A program made the position numbers and the translations under genes. Shown piece by piece: positions 32,462 through 42,765 of a DNA stretch of 64,000 nucleotides. The notes beneath the pieces are model-generated. The model had not been told where the DNA came from, did not search any database, and saw only the letters and a list, made by a program, of their open reading frames with translations. The stretch is from Liriodendron chinense. Taxonomy: Eukaryota; Streptophyta; Magnoliopsida; Magnoliales; Magnoliaceae. Location: assembly GCA_003013855.2 (NCBI GenBank), contig ML058484.1:5133344-5197343 (forward strand), in the 5' to 3' direction. Every line of letters starts with the position of its first letter. The stretch's first letter is position 1.

Positions 32462-32995
32462 GGACGCGGATTGGGTACTACCGCTACCAGGACCTACCTA
32501 GAGACGGACGGTCCTGGCAGGGGCTCTTTTGGGGTTACTTTGATGCATGTGTTTTATCTCTCCGTCCATCCATCTTGAAAGATCATTTAACGTCATGAGC
32601 CAAAAAAAAAAGGAGGATCTGAGGTTAAATGGACCACACCACAGTAAACAGTGGGATGGAATGCCTACCATTGAAAACCTCTTAGGAGCCGCACAAGCTT
32701 TAGACCAAGCTGCTATTTATTTATTTCTACTTCATTCATGTCTGTCTGACCTGATGGATCAGGCTGCTATTTCTGTATTTCTACTTCATTCATGTCTATC
32801 TGACAAATAAACGTCATGGTGGGTTTAAAAAGGTTTGAACGGTGGGTGCATTATCACCACTGCTTCTTATGGTGTGGCCCACTCAATCCTTCGATCTACT
32901 TCTTTTTGTGCTAATAACTTAAAATGATATGTAAAAATGGATAAACGGAGTGATAAAACAAATACATCACGTTGGCCCCCACGGATTCCCTTCAA
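32462..32995. mobile_element. Foldback element starting GGACGCGGATTGG
   Basis: Left end GGACGCGGATTGGGTAC. Core GGGGTTACTTTGATGCATGTG is mirrored by ACAAATACATCACGTTGGCCCCC. A segment of about 50 bp (ACCAAGCTGCTATTT...CTTCATTCATGTCT and GATCAGGCTGCTATTT...CTTCATTCATGTCT) is duplicated at 32701-32800. The right outer arm is unclear. Confidence 0.65.
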
Positions 32996-33214
32996 GACTA
33001 CGAACATCACGGGAAGAGCGTGCAACGCACCTGCTCTGACGGTCCACCACGCGTGGCATCCACGCCATCCATCAGTTTTAGAAACCTGCTGTTAGTACCT
33101 GAACCCAAAACCAGGCTGTTCAAACACTCAGCTGGACCACATCACAGGAAACAGGGAGATAGTAACACTCAACTCCCGGAACACCCCACCAGGACCTAGG
33201 TTTTGTCAGGGTTT

Positions 33215-33640
33215 TGTTGGGCCACTATGATATATATATTTTATCCAAGCCGTTCATCCATTTTGAAAGATAATTTTAGTACATGAGCCCAAAAACTAGG
33301 CAGATTAAATGCCAGGGTGGACCACACCATACGAAGCAATAATGAACCCACCATGGAAATCTTCCCAGGGGCCAGCATGATGTTTATTTTCCATCAAACC
33401 TGTTCACAAGGTCACCTAGACCCGGATGAAGGGAAACCATAAATACCAGCTTGATCCAAAACTTCTGTGGCCGAAAAAGATTTTCAACGGTATGCATTCA
33501 ATGCTCATTGTTTTATATGGTGTGATCTACTTGATTATTCGATCTGCCACATTTTTAGGCTCATCACCTAAAATGATTTTTCAAAATAAATGGACGGCAT
33601 GGATATATTACACTTTTTCATGGGTCCGAGCATATGATCC
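33215..33640. mobile_element. Foldback element
   Basis: GGGCCACTATGATATATATATT is mirrored by GGATATATTACACTTTTTCATGGG. The middle carries CACCTAGACCCGGATGAAGGG and TTGATCCAAAACTTCTGTGG of the family consensus. Confidence 0.66.
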
Positions 33641-33764
33641 CTTGGTATGTTCAGCTATCACGTGATAATTAAACTGATAAACAGAGTAGATGTCATGAAA
33701 ACGTATAGATAGACCCACAGAGCTCGGCGGTTGCACAGTACTGAAATCCTCAACAGCACCGGTT

Positions 33765-34203
33765 TTACCCAGCGCGTGAAACTGGGCCCACCGTGTTGAG
33801 CATGTAAAAATACATTCCGTCCAAAAGGGTCCATCCTCGATTCTAGATGCTGGAGAGAAATAAAAACCAGATCCTCAACGCAGGGTGGGCCACACCACAT
33901 GGAACAATGGGGATAGGATGCCAACCATGGCTTGTGTGTGGGTCCACCACGGCATTTATCTTTCATCTATCCCGTTAATCAGATGTAACTAACCAGGATG
34001 AAGTGAATTTATAAAAAATCATTATGATCCAATACTCATGCGGGCCACACCATGTTAACATAATAGCTTTAGAGAAATGCTACGTTGTTGCCACTAGAAG
34101 TAGCTCAATGTATGTACGGCTAGAATAAGTTTTTTCACCTTATGGACGGAGTGGATCGAACATATGGGCCCCACAAAGCTTGGGCATTTTACGCGCTGCG
34201 AAT
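33765..34203. mobile_element. Foldback element just upstream of the SAR1 promoter
   Basis: CAGCGCGTGAAACTGGGCCC (33771) is mirrored by GGGCATTTTACGCGCTG (ending about 34198). The interior is a divergent family core. Its right end lies about 100 bp upstream of the SAR1 TATA box. Confidence 0.6.
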
Positions 34204-34303
34204 CGTCCCTACAGCAGGTGTTGTAGAGGGGATTCCAGTGCAACACTTGCAAGATCATCGTATTCCTTACTGGCCGAACCGGGAAACCAAATCCAGCTCA
34301 TGC

Positions 34304-34311
34304 TATAAATA
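34304..34311 (+). promoter_or_regulatory. SAR1 TATA box
   Basis: TATAAATA lies about 290 bp upstream of the SAR1 ATG. A pyrimidine-rich leader (CTCTCTCTCTCT, 34368-34392, then CTAGGGTTTTTC) follows, as expected for a plant housekeeping 5' UTR. Confidence 0.7.
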
Positions 34312-34595
34312 GCCCCAAACAGCTCGAGACACGGAAAAACGCAATTTTCTCCGGTTTCCTCTCTGCGTCTCTCTCTCTCTCTCTTTCTCTTCTAGGGTTT
34401 TTCTTCGTCTATCTCTTCCGTCCGTCCATTATCAATAGCCGGGAATTTTGTGATTTTCCGGCCCATCGATCTTCTGATATCAACGTCAGAGGATTACGAT
34501 CGCCCGATCTGGTTGCTTTTCCGACCCATTTTTGCCTAGCTTCATCGGAATTTGTTTGATCTGTTCGGATCGGCCGCGGATCCTCGTCGGAGATC

Positions 34596-34724
34596 ATGTT
34601 TCTTCTCGATTGGATCTACGGCGTTCTCGCCTCACTCGGTTTGTGGCAGAAGGAGGCCAAGATCTTGTTTCTAGGGCTCGATAATGCGGGAAAGACTACC
34701 TTGCTTCATATGTTGAAAGACGAG
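34596..34724 (+). CDS. SAR1: SAR1 exon 1
   Basis: Forty-three codons ending KDE, then GTTTGA donor. Holds the membrane-binding N-terminal helix and the GTP-binding P-loop. Confidence 0.95.
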
Positions 34725-37700
34725 GTTTGATTTCTATCTTATCGTGGAAATTTCTGTGTTATCTGTGATTTTTCGTATTAATTTCATTCAATTCGAACAT
34801 TTTTCGTGATTTCTTCTTTCTGTGTTTTTTACGATTTTCCGATTTTTTGTGCTTTTTCTTGGGAGTTTCTTCTAATAGATGATTGCTGTGATATCTTTTT
34901 TTGTTTCATTTTTATGTGATTCGTTGTTTTCGTTATGGTTTCTTTTTAATTATTTGATTTTTCTAGGGTCTTCTTAATGATATGTGACTTCTTTTCATAT
35001 CTTTTTTTTTTCTTCTCTCTCTCTCTTTTTTTTTTTTTTTCATTTTTCTCGATTCTCGCAAAATCCTGTACCTATGTTTTCTCAATTTTACATGCATTTC
35101 TTTTAAATTGTTGGACGTTTGTTTGATATATTTGTGGTGGTTTGATTGTTGTTAGAGACTAGTTCAGCATCAGCCCACACAGTACCCGACGTCTGAGGAA
35201 TTGAGCATTGGAAAAATCAAGTTCAAAGCTTTTGATTTGGGAGGCCACCAGATCGCACGCAGGGTCTGGAAAGATTACTATGCGAAGGTAAGATCCCTTG
35301 CCTTTTCTGTTTCATTTTGTTTCATTGGATGTAATGGTTTTATGTGTGGTCTCTGCATCTTTTTTTTTTTTTAATTTTTAATTTAAATTTTTATTTATTT
35401 ATTAAATTTCCTCTTATGGTCTCCCATGCTTGATAAATTTAATTATCTGCTGTAAGTTGTATTCTTCTCTATACAATTTTCTTTGTTTGCATCTGTCTGA
35501 GATATCCTTGAAGTATGGAATGTTTGTGTTCCCTCTTTATTTCACGTGATTTCATTTATTTCAGTGCTTATTTTGCATTGGGGCAATTTGAGGCATGATA
35601 TTTCTTCATTGGTTGCCAGCAGATTGACATGTTCTATTACAAATGCAGTGGATTGATACATGGAAGCAATTTTAAAGCTCTTCTTTGTGGATACCAATCT
35701 CTTTCTACTGCCGCATTGAGATAAATTTAAAGCTGATTTATATTTTCCTCCTAAACTGCTGAAATGCTTATAGATGTGGTAGATTCCCCTTAGTTTTTGG
35801 TGCAAATATTGGATGTAGGGTTAGCTTCATCAATCAGAAACTTGGCTGTGAAAGGTCAGATGGTTGTATGGTCCTTGATGAGACCTGTGTGGGTCTTTGT
35901 CAATACCCTGGGTCAACTGCATGAATCCTTTTTCGCCATTCCACTCTATCAGGGGCCATATACCTTCTTTTTTCTTTTCTCTTCTTTTCTTTTCTAAAAA
36001 AGGCTGCACCTGGCCCCATGCAGTAGTGCAACGCAAGGGCGATGCTCGATGGCCCCAGCAGCAAGCTGCTGTGGTGGGCCATCCTACAGAAGAAATTAAT
36101 TTAATATCGTGTGACCTGTTGGGCCACGTATCAGATATTAAACTGATAAGAACAGGTATTACACTTGATCTTAACCAAAAGGCTGAAAAAAGGTATTCAG
36201 TTAGACCATATGTCATCAAGGCTTTTCTCACTACCTCCTTCCACGTCCTTTTGGGCCTTCCCCTTGCCCTTTAAGTCCTAACCAGCCCAGTTCTTGCGTG
36301 CCATTGCACGTGACCAAACCAGAGATTTATCCCTCATGTCATTACCTATTTTTGCTACGCCTAAGTTTGAATGCATTCATTTCTAATTTTATCTTTCCTC
36401 ATCTTGCCAACCGTCCATCTCAATATCCTCATTTCAGCTACACATCCTATGAATGCGTTTTTCCTTAACAGCCCAACATTCTATACCATAAAGCATGGCT
36501 GATCTTATAGCTATCCTATAAAATTTCCCTTTCGGTTAAAGAGTACCACAGAAAATATTTTCTGTGGTAGTCTTCTCAAATCTTGAGTAAGATTTTGACT
36601 TGGAATCAAAATAATTTCCTTGCTAATTAATTTCAGGACAAATGTTAAGGCTTAATTGAGGATTCAAAATGAATCAAGGAATTAAAGAACTGTACATGCT
36701 TGAATTTTTCCTATTGAAGCAGCGTGCTCATGCTAATATGCTTTTGATATACCTTCTGTTATGCTTTGGGCTTATGTGAATTGGACGCTGGTATTTTCTC
36801 CTTTTTAAGTTTCCATGTCAAGGATGTTGCGATGTCTTTTGGGACAAACCATGGTTTCAGTTTTTCTTATTTCTTTTTGCTCCCTTGTGTTATTTGGTTC
36901 ATTAAACAATTTACGGCCAAGTAATTATGGGACTAATGTTAACATTGTCAAGGCTTAGTTGGGGCCTTGACGTGAATCAAGTAAAAGAACTGTACATGCT
37001 TGATTTTTTCCTATAGAAGCATAGATGCTCATGCTAATATGTTTGTGATACCGCCTGTGTTGTGCTTTTGGGCTCATTTGACTTGGATGCTGATTTTTTC
37101 TCATTTTAAGTTTCCATGTCACGAATGTTGCGATATCTTGTAGGACAAACCATGGTTTCAGTTTTTCTTGTTCCTTGGTACTATTATGTATCATTTGGTT
37201 CATCACATGATGCATATATTCACCTAGATGCTTCTCTGTCATCATCATCTTCTGAATCTTATACAAGTGAAAATTAATATTCATGTAGTAGTAATATTTA
37301 GGATACTGTATTCATTTGCATCATTGCATGGGCGTGTTGTGTCAGTTTATCTGAAAATGCCATGTCTAACAGTTGGTGTCATTCTTTGTAACTGACAAAC
37401 ATTCGGTTCATGTTCATCTTTTTGGCGTTTGTGTCAAACTTGAAACCTTTGTGTCCGAGATATTGTACTTTCTCACTATAATATGACCTGGTCAGCAATC
37501 TATTAGGATTGTTGTGCAAACATGCTTGTCAAGGATTTTGTTCACTTGCCTTGTCTGGCTGGGTTGGGTGCAATAATGTTCAGCAGTTTTTCAATTCATC
37601 CTTATTCTCTCTGTTTATTTAGCTACAGTGTTGACAAAGCTGACAAGGCCACGATGATCATGATGATGATCCCAAGTGAAATCTTTGTTTGGTTATTTTT

Positions 37701-40218
37701 GCACAATGGGTATTGGTTTCACTTATGCATTGTATAAGATTATTCTTGCACTTTCTTTTAGGAAATCAATATTATACTCAAATGACTGAATTAACCATGA
37801 TCAATAATGACAGCCACACAGCTAAGAACATGCAAAATCGACAGTAAGAGTAGAAAATTTCAGAGTTTCATTTTTGCAAACCCTTATTTGAATAAGAGAA
37901 GAAAATGTCTCAGTATCCATTTTGCAAACCCGCATTTGAATTTTGTGATCACTCAATTAGGGTGATATCACCATGTGCAATCGATGGTGAACCCCTCTGT
38001 CCAATGGTCCACAATCGTGGATCCACTTGGGCCAACATGTAAAATTGCACTGGTATAAGAGGTATGAAAAATATCTATTTGGATTGGTGTAGTGAAAGGT
38101 GTCAGGTGCACTAAATGCGCAAGAGCCTAGATTGCCCAAAGTGCAAGGGGATGCCTAGACAATCCTTGGAGAACTTGGTCACATTTTTTTTATCACCTTT
38201 ATATAATTCAGAATGCATATAAATGCAGATTGATTACCTTTCAAAAAAAATAAAATGCAGATTGATTATTTTAGTAGTGTTAGCTCTATAGCTGTTTTTA
38301 TTTTTGGAAGGTAAGCCAGAACTATATTACCATCCAAGGCCAAAGGTTGAATCCAAGCGACTAAACTACAAGAAAACAGAAAGTAATTTAAAGTTATTTC
38401 ATTTGTTAGACACTTGGATACACTTGCATGAAGCAGGAAGTGAAGCTGCAAAAATTCTGGTGTGGGAGCATGGAAGTGTAAATTTAAAAATGTGGCAAGT
38501 CTAAACAGCTAGGAAGCAACAGCAGGGAGCAAGTCGGAAGTGCGATTTAGAGTGGAAGTGGCAACTGTTTAGAAGGATCGTGCAACTAAGCACTAGTTGG
38601 CCACCAGTCCTACAACTGATACTCACTAAAACAAATGCCAAACAAAAGAAGTAAGCATTCCAATTAAACCTTTCAGATTCAACAAAGCCTTTGAAAAATG
38701 AATTGAAAATCATTTAAACAAATCAAACCATGATTATGAGTCTATGTCATCAATCAAATGGTCTTTCATAACCCTTCAGATTTTGTAGAAAATCAAAAGT
38801 AAAAGCCCAAGTCAATTAAGCAAGCTAAGCACTAAATGGGCTATTCATCAAACTTTTAATAAAAACATTAAATGCAGTGATCTTATGACGCTAATAGAAG
38901 AAAGAAATCAAGAGGAAAAAGTTTTCTTGAGTGTATGAATATTTAAAAAAGAATTTGGAGAAGTTGTATTTTCCATATAGCCTAGCTCTCATCCAAAATA
39001 TGAGATGAATGTGTTTAAAGATGGTTTATATGATCCCTCTGTGTGGGTAATACCAATGTCCAAATAACCTCATTGAGGTAACAATGTGGGGGTTTTTTCT
39101 TGACTTTTCTTGGGTGGCACCCAGGTGCGTGCTTGGAGATTTGTGCAGGGTGCTAGGTGACTGCGTGGGGTTGTCGCTTCGCCCAGGGCCCAGATGAGAG
39201 GTGCATATGGGATAAATCTGAGGCACCTAAGATGCCTTAACTACAAAATGACTGGATCATAGCTCTCACATAGTATTACATGTTTGTGTGCTTTTTGTAT
39301 TTCCAAAAGAAGAAAGAATAGGTGTCGCCGTGGTTTCCTAATGGCTCCCTCTGGTCATCCTTGCTTTCTCTTCATGGTTTGCAAGTTGTGATTTATAATA
39401 ATATCAAAACCTATATCCATTCTGTCCAATGATTCAAGTCTGGTACTTTTATAATGAGGATGCCCCAAGTCCGTTGTGAATCGAAGGTGTCAGGCCTATC
39501 AGGCTGGGCCTTCTTGAAATTTGATAGTTGTCCATCCCAGACACAGGCCATTGCCAGCCCCATTTGTAATGCCATCAGAACCACCATGTGCTGGATTTAT
39601 TTTTGCATTGTGCTAGGATAGAGTTTTTCTACCATATGACACTCTTATTCTCGAGGAATCAAGCACTGTGTGGTTTTTTAGGTCTGTGGTTGTCTGTTTG
39701 TCATTAGTGCATCTTGTGCTGTTGCTTATGTATATAACAATCTTTGTTTAGTTGAAAAAAGTCACAATCTCATAAAAAATACCTTTACCAAAAAGAAGTG
39801 TTAGAGGAGATTTTTTCCTGGGTTTTGTTGCACTAGTGTGATTTTCAGCCATACTGCAGTATTGTTGAAGTGTGCATGGGTTATGTGATCTTTGCAGGTG
39901 GATGCGGTGGTCTACCTTGTTGATGCCTTCGACAAAGAGAGGTTTGCTGAGTCAAAGAAGGAGCTTGATGCCCTCCTCTCCGATGATTCACTGGCAACTG
40001 TGCCGTTCCTCGTGCTCGGGAACAAGATCGACATCCCATACGCGGCCTCAGAGGAGGAGCTTCGGTACCACCTGGGCCTGAGCAACTTCACCACTGGGAA
40101 GGGGAAGGTGAACCTCACAGATTCAAATGTCCGCCCGCTTGAGGTCTTCATGTGCAGCATTGTCCGCAAGATGGGCTATGGCGATGGCTTCAAGTGGCTC
40201 TCTCAGTACATTAAGTAG
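34596..40218 (+). CDS. SAR1: SAR1 small GTPase (COPII coat), three coding exons
   Basis: CDS joining 34596-34724, 35156-35287 and 39898-40218 gives 193 aa, the length of plant SAR1. SAR1 is the Ras-superfamily GTPase that, loaded with GTP by SEC12 at the ER, inserts its amphipathic N-terminal helix and recruits SEC23/24 to start COPII vesicle budding. Visible motifs are N-terminal MFLLDWIYGVLASLGLW, P-loop GLDNAGKT (27-34), switch I Thr51, DLGGHQ with catalytic His (70-75) and NKID (129-132). Both introns are GT-AG and phase 0. Intron 1 is 431 bp; intron 2 is 4,610 bp and repeat-bearing. No coding lesion is seen, so this is a functional gene. The paralogue (SAR1A/B/C-type) cannot be assigned. 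Confidence 0.96.
35156..35287 (+). CDS. SAR1: SAR1 exon 2
   Basis: Forty-four codons from RLVQHQPTQYP to WKDYYAK, after a TTGTTAG acceptor and before a GTAAGA donor. Carries switch I and the DLGGH switch II motif. Confidence 0.95.
35905..36001 (-). mobile_element. RTE-type LINE, 3' coding end (distal piece)
   Basis: The minus-strand frame reads MAPDRVEWRKRIHAVDPGY, the final conserved motif of plant RTE ORFs. It continues the frame broken at 36197 and is separated from it by the U2 pseudogene and its purine-rich tail (35958-36001). The tail itself belongs to the U2 insertion. Confidence 0.7.
36002..36196 (-). pseudogene. U2 snRNA pseudogene
   Basis: The minus strand from 36196 to 36002 (195 nt; plant U2 is about 196) reads ATACCTTTTTTCAGCCTTTT, then GATCAAGTGTAATACCTGTTC, TTATCAGTTTAATATCTGAT and GTTGCACTACTGCA, an end-to-end match to U2. 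Damage: the branch-point recognition GTAGTA is GTAATA, the Sm site is altered (AATTTCTTCTG), and C-to-T changes are common. No plant snRNA upstream element (GTCCCACATCG type) is seen upstream. A purine-rich, A-containing tail follows its 3' end (36001-35958). It interrupts an RTE LINE. This indicates retroposition of U2 RNA rather than a live gene. Confidence 0.9.
36197..36560 (-). mobile_element. RTE-type LINE, coding fragment (proximal piece)
   Basis: Minus-strand frames read KFYRIAIRSAMLYGIECWAV, AEMRILRWTVGKMRKDKIRN (after a frameshift) and RGRPKRTWKEVVRKALMTYG. This is the conserved C-terminal stretch of plant RTE LINE polyproteins. Stops and frameshifts show it is dead. The 5' portion is missing. 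Confidence 0.82.
36643..37205. repeat. Tandem duplication of about 260 bp in SAR1 intron 2
   Basis: Copies at about 36643-36903 and 36946-37205 share AAAGAACTGTACATGCTTGA, CTCATGCTAATATG, AAGTTTCCATGTCA and GGACAAACCATGGTTTCAG in the same order. They are clearly diverged (roughly 80-85% by eye), with a 40-bp gap. Confidence 0.78.
39898..40218 (+). CDS. SAR1: SAR1 exon 3
   Basis: One hundred and six codons plus TAG (40216-40218), from VDAVVYLVDAFDKERFAES to GDGFKWLSQYIK. Holds the NKID motif. It is GC-richer than the flanking DNA. Confidence 0.95.
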   Translation: MDAVVYLVDAFDKERFAESKKELDALLSDDSLATVPFLVLGNKIDIPYAASEEELRYHLGLSNFTTGKGKVNLTDSNVRPLEVFMCSIVRKMGYGDGFKWLSQYIK

Positions 40219-41280
40219 TAGGTAGGTAGAGGCAGGTACACATACCCCCCGTCAAACCCACAGTGATTTTGTCGGCGCAGCTGCAGTCTTTTTAATCTAG
40301 GCTTTGAAATTGAAACATGTTGTTTTCTGTTCGTTGCTGTTGAAGAACCAACTGCATGTGGGGTCCAGCGGTTCTTGATCGCTGATATGTTAAGTGAATG
40401 TGTAATCGTAAACGGTCATATGAGGTTGGGAACTGCTTGTGTTCGCTAGTTATTTTACTATTGTAGGACCATCATGTTTTCCTCTTTGTGTCACTCTGCC
40501 GTTTGGGAAAATCCATTTCTGGTGAATAGTGGGCGGTTTTCTATGGCTCTTTAATAGATTCTACGGCAGTGGAAGTTGTTGTTTAGGCAACTTGTTTTTT
40601 TAATAACCATTTCCCTGTCTCGACAGTGGGCAAAGCTGCATGAGCTTATGGTCGATGGTTATGATCATCTGGTAATGGTAATTATTGTGTGATTGCGATT
40701 CTAGGTGCGGCATACAGGTTGAATGAGCTCTGGTAAGGCATCAATCCCGGGTTTTCTTTGCGCATTTTTTAAAATTATTTTTATTCTCGTGAGAATTAGG
40801 GCGTGGATTTTGTTGATCCTAGCTGACGTAGACGCCTACAGGTGAAGCAGGGCACATGAGTGGTGAGATGCGTACTGTCATTAGGTGGGCCACAAGTTGT
40901 GCTTGTCAGTTTGGCTGCAAAGCATGGTCTACGTTCTATGTTAGGGCATGCCCTACGGGCCTCATCGTTGGGCTGTAGGATGGGTTTGTTGTGGTCCCCA
41001 CTTAATGGTGGAAGGCTAGGATATGTAGGGCTCGAGCAGATTGTTTGCTACATTATTCGCGTGTGAGTGATGTTAGCCAGTTTTGGTTGTGGAATCAACG
41101 CATTAGGCATACTGGCAAGTGGAAGGGTTGTAGTGACCGGTCTCTCTTGAATTAATTTTGTTAGGAAAAATAAGCTGCCGGGCTGCTGTCGTTTCTAACC
41201 TATTCACTAGGCCGTGGCAACTGAAGGGACTCGGATTCTGTAGTGACCCTTGAGTACTGAGCTCAGTTCTGGTTGAAGAT
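40219..41280. other. SAR1 3' UTR and intergenic sequence
   Basis: The first 250-300 bases are presumably 3' UTR, with no canonical AATAAA. Beyond 40800, GTGGGCCACAAG-type fragments suggest decayed foldback sequence. No gene. Confidence 0.45.
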
Positions 41281-41892
41281 GTGGGCCCAACCATATTGTA
41301 TTTGTTTTATTGGGGCTGTAAATGGTCGGGTTCGGGGTGGGTTTAGCCAAAATCAGACCCGCCCATTTACTAAACAGGTATGAGTCCAAATTTTAGACCC
41401 AGATCCTTTTCCTAAATGGGCGTGTCTGAGTCAACCTATCAGACCCATTTATAAATGGTTCCGGGTCTGGAAGAGGGAGATCCACCCAGACCCATTTATA
41501 AATGGGTCAAGTCTAATGGGTCTGGGTCTAGATCAAGTATGCAAGCATTTTACAAGGCTTAAAACTAGGTCTGGACAGGTCCCTTGAAACATAGACCAAA
41601 CCTGCCCACTTACTAAATGGGTTCGGGTCGGGCCTGATATAAAGGAAACCAGACCTGGACCCGTTTAACAAGTGGGTCTGTTCTTGGACCGAGACCTGTA
41701 CAATTTAACAAATGGGTTGGGTCTCGGTCGGGTCTAAATGGGTTGGGTCTGGGTACTCCCATCGGTCCGCTGACCCATTTACAGCCCTATGTTTTATTTA
41801 TTTTGCCACCTCATTTTAGGTCATCATTTGAAAAAGTAGGCAGATTTAAAGCACTAGTGGACTACACCACAGGAAACAGTGTGCACCATGAC
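41281..41892. mobile_element. Foldback element, left half, split by a hAT MITE
   Basis: GTGGGCCCAACCATATTGTATTTGTTTTATT, interrupted, then TATTTTGCCACCTCATTTTAGG to CACAGGAAACAGTG in consensus order. The second half of the element is missing. Confidence 0.65.
41312..41790. mobile_element. hAT-like MITE with perfect 8-bp target duplication
   Basis: 479 bp with ends GGGGCTGTAAATGG and CCATTTACAGCCCTAT, flanked by GTTTTATT on both sides (41304-41311 and 41791-41798), the hAT target size. The interior is built of TGGGTCTGGGTC/GACCCATTTA motifs in both orientations. Non-coding. Confidence 0.85.
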
Positions 41893-42450
41893 CCAACTCA
41901 AGCCTGACCTTAAAAGAGTACATATACGAGTTACATGAGTAACATTACTTAAATAGTACATATACATGAGTTATGTGATTGACATGACTTAAAGAATGCA
42001 TATACGTGAGTTACATAATAGGATTCAAGATTGAAACTGTACATGCATGGTTGGTTTGGTTTGGTTGACTCAACCTGACCTCCTGAGGTGTATGAGGCTA
42101 GACCAATGTTACCTCAGCTTTAGCTGCAACCTTATAAAGTTTGCCCAAGTCCGGCTTCTAACCTTACCGATCACTTACAAGCAACAACAACATGTCACTT
42201 GGGTAGGAAATCAATTACATGAGAAAGGAATGCCCTCTGAAGATCACTTTTCACGAAAAATCAGGCTGATCCACATTGAGCTAGGCCGGTTGTTTTCATT
42301 GGTTTCATTGGCGTGGCCTGCATGATGAGGGGACTTGCCTGACTTTTTCCACTCCAGGCGATCTTCGTATTTGGGCCTATGATTTCATTGTACCAAGGTC
42401 CTGCGGGAGGTACTTAAACCAGAAATCAAACCTAGATCACTTACACCCAC
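41893..42450. other. Intergenic with a short degenerate repeat
   Basis: TACATATACGAGTTACATGAG-like units occur three times at 41920-42020 (unit about 45 bp). Otherwise unassigned. Confidence 0.45.
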
Positions 42451-42459
42451 ACCTTTGGG

Positions 42460-42560
42460 ACAGTGGCAGACTGAGTGAAGATAACCTCATCTCAACACTG
42501 AGGTCAAGGTATCGATTCTAACTGTGTGGGTGTGTGTACTAACAGTGGGATGTGTGAACT
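42460..42560 (+). mobile_element. Possible tRNA-derived SINE remnant
   Basis: An A-box-like TGGCAGACTGAGTG (42471) lies about 40 bp before a B-box-like GGTATCGATTC (42507), a spacing like polymerase III promoters. Degraded, and no A-tail was found. Confidence 0.35.
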
Positions 42561-42619
42561 AACCCCAAACAAAAAAGCACCTGGCTCCTTGCACACACGA
42601 CTCTTTAGCAGCTTGGGTC

Positions 42620-42765
42620 CCTATTCATGGCTCAGCGGTAGACATTGTGTTTCAACCCTGAAGTTATGGGTTTGAGTACCCATGTGGTGTTTATGGGTGT
42701 GAGGGATGGGTTTGAGTGCCCATTGTGGTGTATGTAAAAATAAAAAATAAAAAATTAAGTGTTCT
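42620..42765 (+). mobile_element. tRNA-derived SINE with A-rich tail
   Basis: A box TGGCTCAGCGGTAG (about 42630), B box GGGTTTGAGTACC (about 42669) and a tail of A and T ending AAAAATAAAAAATAAAAAATT. A second B-box-like GGGTTTGAGTGCC at about 42708 sits in a duplicated segment. Target duplications were not resolved. Confidence 0.58.

Larger units (their letters stand above)
35288..39897 (+). other. SAR1 intron 2 (4.6 kb)
   Basis: GT-AG intron (GTAAGA to TTTGCAG). Contains minus-strand RTE LINE pieces with a U2 snRNA pseudogene between them (35905-36560) and a direct duplication (36643-37205). The rest (37206-39897) is AT-rich with no recognised coding or element structure. Confidence 0.85.

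Noticed and set aside
36002..36196. Functional U2 snRNA gene
   Set aside because: Branch-recognition and Sm-site changes, many transitions, a purine-rich tail and no upstream promoter element indicate a retropseudogene.
35830..36231. 133-codon minus-strand frame
   Set aside because: It reads from the RTE LINE straight through the U2 pseudogene and its tail. A chance fusion of non-coding and coding debris, not a protein.
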